From positions 1 to 5,038 of the forward strand of contig DBMZ01000056.1 in the NCBI GenBank assembly GCA_002299005.1: a DNA stretch of 5,038 nucleotides, read 5' to 3'. The stretch's first letter is position 1; the number at the start of each line of letters is the position of its first letter. Positions 1-5,038 of this stretch are shown piece after piece. The position numbers were made by a program, and so were the translations under genes. This DNA is from Alphaproteobacteria bacterium UBA685 (GTDB lineage: Bacteria > Pseudomonadota > Alphaproteobacteria > Puniceispirillales > Puniceispirillaceae). The notes under the pieces are model-generated. The model saw only the letters and a program-made list of their open reading frames with translations, ran no database searches and was not told the origin of the DNA.

Positions 1-966
1 GGCACACATGCGCTTCTGACAGATGATGTGCAATTCGCTGATTTAGGCTTGGCGGTTGTGGATGAACAGCATCGCTTTGGCGTCAAACAGCGCATGAGCC
101 TGAGTGCCAAGGGCGCTGATTGTGATGTGCTGGTGATGACGGCCACACCGATACCACGCACACTATCAATGACCGCCTATGGTGATTTGCAATCAAGTAT
201 CATTGATGAAAAACCACCGGGGCGTGAAGATATTGACACCGCCATTATCAGTCTCGATCGTATTGCTGAAATTGTGGAGAAGCTGCGTTCACGCCTTGGC
301 CCAAATTTTAGAGCCTATTGGATTTGCCCGCTTGTTGAAGAGAGTGACAAATCTGATATCACCGCCGCAGAAGAACGATTTGCCACCCTGCAAGCCGCCC
401 TGCCTCACACCAACCCGCAATTAGTGCATGGGCGTATGAAGGCTGATGAAAAAGAAGCTGTCATGGCACAGTTTCAATCTGGCCAATCACAGTTGCTGGT
501 GGCAACCACAGTGATTGAGGTAGGCGTTGATGTGCCAGAGGCGGGCATTATGATTATTGAACATGCGGAACGTTTTGGCCTTGCCCAGCTTCACCAATTG
601 CGTGGGCGTGTTGGCAGGGGCAGTACGAAATCAGTCTGTCTTCTGGCCTATCAAGGCCCGCTGAGCGAGACTGCCACCGCGCGCCTTAAAATCATGCGTG
701 AAACAAATGATGGCTTCAGGCTAGCCGAAGAGGATTTGCGCCTGCGCGGGCCGGGCGAGATATTGGGACAGCGTCAATCAGGGATGCCAGAATTTGCGAT
801 GGTAGATCTGGCTGCCCATGCGCACCTTATTTCCTATGCGCGTGATGCGGCTGAGAAAATCATCGCCGCAACCCCCACCCTAGAAGGTGAAAAAGCAGAC
901 AAATATCGCCTGCTTTTAAGTCTGTTTGAGCGTGATAACGCGATTAAATTTCTTGCTTCCGGCTAG
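1..966 (+). CDS. recG: ATP-dependent DNA helicase RecG, C-terminal part (5' end outside window)
   Basis: RecG is a monomeric superfamily 2 helicase that remodels stalled replication forks and branch-migrates Holliday junctions. About 321 residues are visible, a little under half of a usual RecG of about 700. The frame is open from base 1 and begins GTHALLTDDVQF, the conserved RecG lead-in to motif II, so the true start lies to the left; the GTG at 28 is an internal valine. Numbering from base 1, the DEQH box is at residues 21-24, TATPIPRT (motif III) at 47-54, the VATTVIEVGVDVP region (motif V) near 166-178, and QLRGRVGRG (motif VI) at 199-207. The RecG/Mfd-specific TRG translocation motif follows from about 239 (FRLAEEDLRLRGPGEILGQR). 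These signatures separate it from PriA and UvrB; Mfd is excluded because the protein ends soon after the TRG region. No frameshift or missing motif is seen. It ends TAG, 20 bases from the convergent DUF502 gene. Confidence 0.97.
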   Translation, partial: GTHALLTDDVQFADLGLAVVDEQHRFGVKQRMSLSAKGADCDVLVMTATPIPRTLSMTAYGDLQSSIIDEKPPGREDIDTAIISLDRIAEIVEKLRSRLGPNFRAYWICPLVEESDKSDITAAEERFATLQAALPHTNPQLVHGRMKADEKEAVMAQFQSGQSQLLVATTVIEVGVDVPEAGIMIIEHAERFGLAQLHQLRGRVGRGSTKSVCLLAYQGPLSETATARLKIMRETNDGFRLAEEDLRLRGPGEILGQRQSGMPEFAMVDLAAHAHLISYARDAAEKIIAATPTLEGEKADKYRLLLSLFERDNAIKFLASG

Positions 967-986
967 AAACGAAGCCGTTTACCCTC

Positions 987-1652
987 TTATTTCTTCAGTT
1001 TTTTTGGCGTATGAGGCGGTGTCACAATCCCCCCAGATACCACAAGTTTGACGGCTTCCTCGACACTCATATCAAGATATTTCAAATCTGATTTAGGGCA
1101 GAACAGCAAAAAGCCAGATGTCGGGTTAGGCGTGGTCGGCACAAAGACATTCACCGTCTCATCAGGGATCGCTGTTGAAACCTCGCCTTTGGTACCGCCT
1201 GTCACAAAGCCAATAACCCACAAATCTTTGCGCGGATATTCAACCAGCACAACATCACGAAACGCGTCTGATTGCGAGGTCAGGACAGTTTCAAGAATTT
1301 GCTTACTCGCCCCATAAATCGTGCTCACAATCGGCATACGATTTAAGAGATTCTCACCAATCCTAATCAGCCATCTGCCAAAGAAACCAGCCGCAACGGC
1401 GCCAATCACGGTAATAGCGACAACCCCGATAATCAGACCAACGCCCGGAATAGAGGTATAAATTGTATCTCTAAAGGCAGGCGGCATTAAATCTGTGACC
1501 CAGCCATCGATAATATCAACAAACAACCAAATAATATACACCGTCAACAAGACAGGCGAGGTCACAAGTAGACCTGTTAGAAACCATCCACGAAGGCGTG
1601 AAAAGAAAGAGGCGTTTGAGGCGCCATCATTTTTTAAAGGTTGCTCGCTCAT
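987..1652 (-). CDS. DUF502 (COV family) membrane protein
   Basis: This 221-residue integral membrane protein belongs to the DUF502 family, whose plant members are COV1 and LIKE-COV. Its bacterial function is unknown. A short polar N-terminus is followed by a membrane span at about 24-46 (starting FLTGLLVTSPVLLTVYIIW) and a second at about 68-91 (IPGVGLIIGVVAITVIGAVA). Family signatures come next: RMPIVSTIYGASKQI at 105-119 and VPTTPNPTSGF at 171-181. The C-terminus is lysine-rich (KKLKK). The central and C-terminal parts look like a soluble domain. The ATG start is supported by AGAGGA at 1660-1665, 7 bases upstream, and the length is normal for the family. It converges on recG and diverges from mazG, so it is probably transcribed alone. 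Family assignment is firm; no enzymatic or transport role can be read from the sequence. Confidence 0.92.
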   Translation of the reverse strand: MSEQPLKNDGASNASFFSRLRGWFLTGLLVTSPVLLTVYIIWLFVDIIDGWVTDLMPPAFRDTIYTSIPGVGLIIGVVAITVIGAVAAGFFGRWLIRIGENLLNRMPIVSTIYGASKQILETVLTSQSDAFRDVVLVEYPRKDLWVIGFVTGGTKGEVSTAIPDETVNVFVPTTPNPTSGFLLFCPKSDLKYLDMSVEEAVKLVVSGGIVTPPHTPKKLKK

Positions 1653-1687
1653 AGATTATTCCTCTAATAATAGTGGATTTAAATGGT

Positions 1688-1720
1688 GATGGGGCATGCC
1701 GCAAAACAGGCATAACCATC
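1688..1720. repeat. Nested imperfect palindrome between DUF502 and mazG genes
   Basis: Two pairs of 5-base arms lie around one centre: GATGG (1688-1692) with CCATC (1716-1720), and ATGCC (1696-1700) with GGCAT (1709-1713). An 8-base centre (1701-1708) separates the inner arms; the spacers between inner and outer arms are 3 and 2 bases. It sits within the 103-base divergent gap, 35 bases from the DUF502 start and 35 from the mazG start. It could be an operator read by a dimeric regulator, or a weak hairpin in a leader transcript. No T-run follows on either strand, so it is not a typical terminator. The symmetry is visible directly; the function is inferred. Confidence 0.4.
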
Positions 1721-1755
1721 TTGAACAGATAGATGATAACATAGATTAAGGACTT

Positions 1756-2574
1756 ATGGTGCCAGATAATAGCAAGCTCTTAGCTGAAATCCAGAGATTA
1801 CATAAAATAATGCAGGATTTGCGCAACCCTGAAACAGGTTGCCCGTGGGATGTTGAACAGAGTTTTGAGACAATCGCCCCCTACACGATCGAAGAAGCCT
1901 ATGAAGTCTCAGAGGCCATCTATAGCGGCGATAGGGCCAAGATAGCTGATGAGCTTGGTGATTTGCTTTTGCAAGTGGTCTTTCATGCCCAAATCGCCGC
2001 CGAAGAAGGCTCATTTGATTTGGCCGATGTGGCGCGTGCTATCTCTGATAAGATGATACGCCGTCACCCACATGTTTTTGGGGATGAGTCAAGAGACAGC
2101 GCGGCTGAACAAACCATCGCATGGGAAGATATCAAAGCCCAAGAGCGTGCCGCCAGCCAATCTGATGATAAGCCTGCCTCTGTGCTAGATGATGTGGCGG
2201 TGACATTGCCGGCAATTGTGCGTGCCGCGAAATTGCAAAAACGCGCTGCACGTGTCGGCTTTGATTGGCCTGACCTGAAGTCTGTGATTGAAAAGATGCA
2301 TGAGGAAACAGGCGAGCTTTTAGAAGCGATGGCAGAAGAGCCCGATAATCATGACCGTCTGCAAGATGAAGTGGGTGATATCTTGTTTGTTGCGTCTAAT
2401 ATCGCGCGCAAAACAGGCGTTGAGCCAGAAAGCGCCCTGCTTGCTTGCAATCGCAAATTCGAAAAACGCTTCCGCTACATTGAACAAGCCCTGTCCGCAC
2501 AAGGACGCTCAGCAGATGAGGCAAGCCTTGATGAGATGGAAGCTCTCTGGCAAGAGGCCAAAACCGCCCGCTAG
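1756..2574 (+). CDS. mazG: Nucleoside triphosphate pyrophosphohydrolase MazG
   Basis: MazG hydrolyses (d)NTPs to NMP and pyrophosphate in the cytosol. It is thought to clear aberrant nucleotides and, in E. coli, to affect ppGpp-linked stress survival. The 272-residue product has the full two-domain architecture (E. coli MazG is 263). In the N-terminal repeat are CPWDVEQ at 29-35, EEAYE at 46-50, DELGDLLLQVVFHAQIA at 65-81 and RRHPHVFG at 102-109. The linker carries QKRAARVGFDW (161-171). The C-terminal repeat has EETGE at 183-187, DEVGD at 204-208 and NRKFEKRFRYIE at 232-243. Both EExxE and ExxD metal-binding sets are therefore present, the C-terminal one being the catalytic set in E. coli. 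The ATG at 1756 is the first in-frame start after a TAA at 1747. AAGGA at 1748-1752 lies only 3 bases upstream of it, so the overlapping GTG at 1759, with 6-base spacing, is a possible alternative. Its TAG overlaps the stop of the convergent phosphatase gene. Confidence 0.96.
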   Translation: MVPDNSKLLAEIQRLHKIMQDLRNPETGCPWDVEQSFETIAPYTIEEAYEVSEAIYSGDRAKIADELGDLLLQVVFHAQIAAEEGSFDLADVARAISDKMIRRHPHVFGDESRDSAAEQTIAWEDIKAQERAASQSDDKPASVLDDVAVTLPAIVRAAKLQKRAARVGFDWPDLKSVIEKMHEETGELLEAMAEEPDNHDRLQDEVGDILFVASNIARKTGVEPESALLACNRKFEKRFRYIEQALSAQGRSADEASLDEMEALWQEAKTAR

Positions 2575-3446
2575 GCTGGTCGCTTCACAGGGTCCGGCCA
2601 AATATGATTGGCAAGCGCAAGCCAGCTATCATCATCAGGGGCAATCAGCAACGCATTGTCACAAGTGGGCGAAAAAACAGCCCCTGTTGGCAGGCTAAAA
2701 GAGACCGCACCGACCTCTCTTGCCATCAAATCCACAGGCGTGTGATCCCACGCGGTTGTTTTGGAATGCATCAAGAAATCATGCTCTCCCAAAGCAATTA
2801 ACGCCGCTTCACAACCAGCACTGCCAATAAGACGGCGATGTGATAGCGCACGCAATTGGGCCCGCACCTCGTCTCTTTTGGCGCCTGACAGGCCTTTAAT
2901 GCCGCCTGTGCCAATCATATCTGACAAGCTAAAGCGCTTATAAGAGCGGCTGACAGGCTCCCATTCAGTCATCTGCGCGCCTTCATCAAGAAGCATATGA
3001 TAAACGCCCTCATCTGCAACGGCGACAAGCACATCGCCATCAATCGGACGGTAAATCCACGCAATAAGCGGCTCACCTTTATCTATCAGCGATATCATGG
3101 AACAAAAATGAGGCGACCCATTGACAAAATTGCGCGTCCCATCGATGGGATCAATCACAAAAGCAAGCGACCTGCCTATCTTTTTGGCAAGGTGTGGATC
3201 ATCTGAGATGCTCTCTTCCCCCACCACTAGCAAATTATCAGTGCTGTCTTTTAACAGGGCCTCAAGGCGCGGTATCAGCCAAAATTCGGCGTCCCTGTCC
3301 GCAACTGTCACAAAATCAGTATCAGATGATTTTGTCGCAATATCATCAGGGGATAAATTATTATAAAGCGGCATGATAATGTTTTGGCCGGCTTCAATCA
3401 TAAGCCTTGCAACATTATCAATCAGGCCATTTTCGGAATCTGACAT
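2571..3446 (-). CDS. Inositol-monophosphatase-family (Mg-dependent, Li-sensitive type) phosphatase
   Basis: This 291-residue protein is a member of the IMPase/FBPase/CysQ metal-dependent phosphatase superfamily. Visible metal-site motifs are DFVTVAD at 44-50, GEES at 76-79 (metal-binding Glu) and DPIDGTRNF at 99-107, the family signature. A C-terminal WDH at 233-235 supplies the last metal-binding Asp. The residues after WD read HTPVDLMAREVGA, whereas the family pattern is WDxAxG...aGG; the Asp is kept but the small residues are altered. Candidate substrates are inositol-1-phosphate, histidinol phosphate (as in HisN-type members) or PAP, and the sequence alone does not decide. The ATG start lies 25 bases after the hfq stop in the same direction, suggesting co-transcription with hfq. 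The only ribosome-site candidate, AAGAG at 3464-3468, is about 17 bases away and weak, so translation may depend on coupling or be poor. The 3' end overlaps mazG by 4 bases. Family is certain, substrate unknown. Confidence 0.92.
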   Translation of the reverse strand: MSDSENGLIDNVARLMIEAGQNIIMPLYNNLSPDDIATKSSDTDFVTVADRDAEFWLIPRLEALLKDSTDNLLVVGEESISDDPHLAKKIGRSLAFVIDPIDGTRNFVNGSPHFCSMISLIDKGEPLIAWIYRPIDGDVLVAVADEGVYHMLLDEGAQMTEWEPVSRSYKRFSLSDMIGTGGIKGLSGAKRDEVRAQLRALSHRRLIGSAGCEAALIALGEHDFLMHSKTTAWDHTPVDLMAREVGAVSFSLPTGAVFSPTCDNALLIAPDDDSWLALANHIWPDPVKRPA

Positions 3447-3471
3447 AATGGTACTAGTTATAACTCTTGGA

Positions 3472-3708
3472 TCACGATTCTTCGGTTAGGGCCGATAAAT
3501 CAATTAAATTAACAGGCATAATGGTTGAAATCGCGTGCTTATAGACAAGCTGGATGTGACCATCACGTTTCAGCAACATGGAATAATTATCAAACCAGGT
3601 AATAACCCCTTGCAACTTAACACCATTCATCAAAAACACTGTCACAGGCTCATGCTGTTTGCGCATTTGGTTCAAGAATACATCTTGTAAATTTCGCTGT
3701 TTTTCCAT
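3472..3708 (-). CDS. hfq: RNA chaperone Hfq
   Basis: Hfq is the hexameric Sm-like protein that binds sRNAs and mRNAs and promotes their pairing. At 78 residues it is a short, alphaproteobacterial-type Hfq. The proximal-face residues are present: NLQDVFLN at 6-13 (Gln8, Asp9), and Phe39 and Tyr42 in the FDNYS segment. The Sm2 motif is [10 protein letters not shown] at 56-65, with Lys57 and His58 matching E. coli Lys56/His57 after a one-residue insertion in RDGHIQ. The lateral rim reads RKQH at 16-19, weaker in arginine than the RRER of E. coli but usual for alphaproteobacteria. There is no long disordered tail; the protein ends in an acidic ALTEES tip. The ATG follows AGGGA (3718-3722) at 9 bases. 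It lies 40 bases after dat and 25 before the phosphatase gene, all on the - strand. In many alphaproteobacteria hflX comes next; here it does not. Confidence 0.97.
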   Translation of the reverse strand: MEKQRNLQDVFLNQMRKQHEPVTVFLMNGVKLQGVITWFDNYSMLLKRDGHIQLVYKHAISTIMPVNLIDLSALTEES

Positions 3709-3748
3709 CCTGGCACATCCCTATTGTTATTGATTATTGGTGCTGGTC

Positions 3749-4594
3749 TTAACTAGTCACCTCTTCAATATAGGTCACGCGCAGTCGTTTGGCTACTGCC
3801 CCGGCGGTGCCATCGCCAATAAGAGCCTCATCAATAGAGCCAATAGGGGTTACGTGCGATGAGGCGCTTGTTAGGAATGCCTCTGATGCAGACAGCGCTT
3901 CTTCAATGGTGAAATTGCGTTCCACCACCTTCAATTGCATCTCTGTTGCGACAGCCATCACAGTGCGTCTTGTGATACCATTTAAGATTTTATGCGTGGC
4001 TGGACGGGTGATTAACTCGCCTTGTTTGGTGACAATCCACATATTGGAGCTTGAGCCTTCGGTAACACTGCCATCTGCGTCAATCATCACCGCCTCATAG
4101 GCCCCTGCCTCATAGGCTTTCTGCTTTGCTAGGCAATTTGGCAATAGCTGGATAGTCTTAATATCACGGCGTTCCCACCGCTCATCTGGCACAGATATCA
4201 CAGGGACGGCTGGTATCTCCTTTGGGATATTTTTTGCCGTATTTTTGGCTGTGACAACCAAAGCTGGCTTAAGAGGTTTGGTCCATTTATGGTCACGCTT
4301 TGCGACGCCTCTTGTGATTTGCACATAGACAAGCCCGTTTTTGACCTGATTAAGGCGCACAATACGCGCGATGATCATCTGCAAGACTGTGCGATCAACC
4401 GGCCAAGGCATAGACATTTCTGACAAAGAGCGGTCAAGCCTATCTAAATGAGGGCCTTCATCGGCCATATGACCATCAATGATGAAGACAACCTCATAGA
4501 TACCATCGCCAAATTGATAGCCCCTATCATCAATTGAGACAGCGGCTTCACGATGGGAAACATAAGAGCCATTTACATAGGCGATACGTGACAT
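3749..4594 (-). CDS. dat: D-amino-acid transaminase (PLP fold-type IV)
   Basis: Dat interconverts D-alanine plus 2-oxoglutarate with pyruvate plus D-glutamate, feeding peptidoglycan precursors, in the cytosol. Taking the ATG at 4594, the protein has 281 residues, close to the Bacillus enzyme. Numbers below are for that start. DRGYQFGDGIYE at 23-34 carries the substrate-pocket Tyr33, equivalent to Bacillus Tyr31. RDH at 100-102 matches the Arg98-x-His100 carboxylate trap that marks D-amino-acid transaminases rather than branched-chain ones. LLPNCLAKQKAYEAGAYEA places the PLP lysine at 157. VTEGSSSN (177-184) is the cofactor-anchoring segment, with Glu179 equivalent to Glu177. The frame extends to a TTG at 4606, but a good Shine-Dalgarno (GAGGA, 4600-4604) overlaps that position and points to the ATG, and homologues usually begin MSRIAYVNG. 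It sits 42 bases after trkA and 40 before hfq. A branched-chain or aminodeoxychorismate-lyase role is less likely given the RxH motif. Confidence 0.93.
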   Translation of the reverse strand: MSRIAYVNGSYVSHREAAVSIDDRGYQFGDGIYEVVFIIDGHMADEGPHLDRLDRSLSEMSMPWPVDRTVLQMIIARIVRLNQVKNGLVYVQITRGVAKRDHKWTKPLKPALVVTAKNTAKNIPKEIPAVPVISVPDERWERRDIKTIQLLPNCLAKQKAYEAGAYEAVMIDADGSVTEGSSSNMWIVTKQGELITRPATHKILNGITRRTVMAVATEMQLKVVERNFTIEEALSASEAFLTSASSHVTPIGSIDEALIGDGTAGAVAKRLRVTYIEEVTS

Positions 4595-4599
4595 ATTTT

Positions 4600-4604
4600 T
4601 CCTC
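4600..4604 (-). promoter_or_regulatory. Shine-Dalgarno that fixes the dat start
   Basis: On the - strand this reads GAGGA, five bases before the ATG at 4594-4592. The upstream in-frame TTG (4606-4604) shares its last base with this motif and has no comparable site of its own. This is the main sequence reason for the shorter dat product. Confidence 0.75.
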
Positions 4605-4636
4605 AAAATATCCTGCTATTACCGGGAAATTAGCCT

Positions 4637-5038
4637 TTAAAAGCTGCCCGATAATAATGTTTCTGCCTTTGCGGCACGGCCTTGTTTTGCAAACAAAATA
4701 ACCAAATCATTTGATTCAATAACCGTATCACCACGCACCGCTAGCACAATGCCTTTGCGAATAATCGCACCAAATGAAAGGCCCTTTGGAATGCGTGCAT
4801 GACGCAATGTCTGCCCCACCAATGGCGAAGATGGCATAATTTCAGCCTCTAGCACCTCGCCATGACCTTCAAGCACAGAATGCACATCTCTGATACGGCC
4901 ACGCCTCACATGCTCAAGAATAGATGAGACTGTGATTTGCGGCGGATTAACCACCGCATCAATACCCAAAGTTGACATTAATGGCACAAATCCGGGATTA
5001 TTCACCAAAGCCACAGTATGCGCCGCCCCCATACGCTT
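4637..5038 (-). CDS. trkA: Trk K+ uptake regulatory subunit TrkA, C-terminal part (5' end outside window)
   Basis: TrkA is the peripheral NAD(H)/nucleotide-binding subunit that gates the TrkH/TrkG potassium transporter at the inner membrane. The frame is open to the window edge, giving 133 residues of a protein that is normally about 458. What is visible is the end of the second RCK N-terminal (Rossmann-like) domain, with HTVALVNNPGFVPLMSTLGI and ITVSSILEHVRRGRIRDVHS. A complete second RCK-C domain follows at about 54-118 of the fragment, including SPLVGQTLRHARIPKG, GAIIRKG and RGDTVIESNDLVILFA, the conserved end of TrkA. It ends in LLSGSF and a TAA. The ATG at 5032 is internal, since the reading continues through Arg and Lys codons to the edge. 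It precedes dat by 42 bases in the same direction, so it is probably in one operon with dat, hfq and the phosphatase gene. In alphaproteobacteria this block commonly follows ntrY-ntrX, which cannot be seen here. Confidence 0.95.
   Translation of the reverse strand, partial: KRMGAAHTVALVNNPGFVPLMSTLGIDAVVNPPQITVSSILEHVRRGRIRDVHSVLEGHGEVLEAEIMPSSPLVGQTLRHARIPKGLSFGAIIRKGIVLAVRGDTVIESNDLVILFAKQGRAAKAETLLSGSF

Noticed and set aside
955..977. Possible terminator between recG and the DUF502 gene: CGGCT (960-964) pairs with AGCCG (973-977), or GCTTC (955-959) with GAAGC (971-975).
   Set aside because: The stems are only 5 bp and mutually exclusive. Only TTT follows on the + strand and no T-run on the - strand. 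The T7 at 999-1005 is too far away and encodes the lysine-rich DUF502 tail.
1048..1317. Open frame of 89 codons on the + strand inside the DUF502 gene.
   Set aside because: It is antisense to a well-conserved coding sequence, has no ribosome site that stands out and no recognisable protein family.
1721..1747. Sigma70-like promoter for mazG: TTGAAC (1721-1726) and TAGATT (1742-1747).
   Set aside because: The spacing is 15 bases and the implied transcript start near 1754 would remove the AAGGA ribosome site at 1748-1752. The AT-rich stretch at 1666-1672 fails for DUF502 for the same reason.
2351..2698. Open frame of 115 codons on the + strand across the mazG end and the phosphatase gene.
   Set aside because: It overlaps mazG in another frame and then runs antisense to the phosphatase; the product resembles no known family and has shadow-frame composition.
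3789..4100. Open frame of 103 codons on the + strand opposite dat.
   Set aside because: It is antisense to the conserved transaminase core, including the PLP-anchoring region, and shows no domain signature.
4595..4636. Possible terminator or regulatory element between trkA and dat.
   Set aside because: Only a 4-base CGGG/CCCG match is seen, without a T-run. The gap fits simple operon spacing.

Overview
This window reads as ordinary core chromosome from an alphaproteobacterium. Two things point there. The Hfq protein has the alphaproteobacterial form, with an RKQ rim, the RDGH insertion and [10 protein letters not shown]. The order trkA, D-amino-acid transaminase gene, hfq matches the conserved alphaproteobacterial block that usually follows ntrY-ntrX, which would lie beyond the right edge. 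Base composition looks close to balanced by eye (not counted). This is low for many alphaproteobacteria and would suit a marine lineage of SAR116 type, but that placement is a guess.

Layout. The left edge holds the 3' part of recG on the + strand (1-966). It converges on a two-span membrane protein of the DUF502/COV family on the - strand (987-1652). A 103-base divergent intergenic region (1653-1755) holds an imperfect nested palindrome and separates DUF502 from mazG on the + strand (1756-2574). mazG converges on the last gene of a - strand cluster, and the two stop codons share one CTAG palindrome. Read right to left, that cluster is trkA (3' part only), dat, hfq and an inositol-monophosphatase-family phosphatase, with gaps of 42, 40 and 25 bases. 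It looks like one operon.

Functions. The genes are housekeeping: branched-DNA repair (RecG), removal of non-canonical nucleotides (MazG), K+ uptake control (TrkA), D-amino-acid supply for the cell wall (Dat), sRNA-dependent regulation (Hfq) and a Mg-dependent sugar or polyol phosphatase. No mobile element, CRISPR array, tRNA, rRNA or defence system was seen, and there is no intergenic gap above 103 bases.

The points most worth a second look are modest. The usual hfq-hflX neighbourhood carries a phosphatase gene where hflX would be expected. That phosphatase has a divergent C-terminal metal-site motif. The DUF502/mazG promoter region contains a palindrome. I did not find an undescribed system here.
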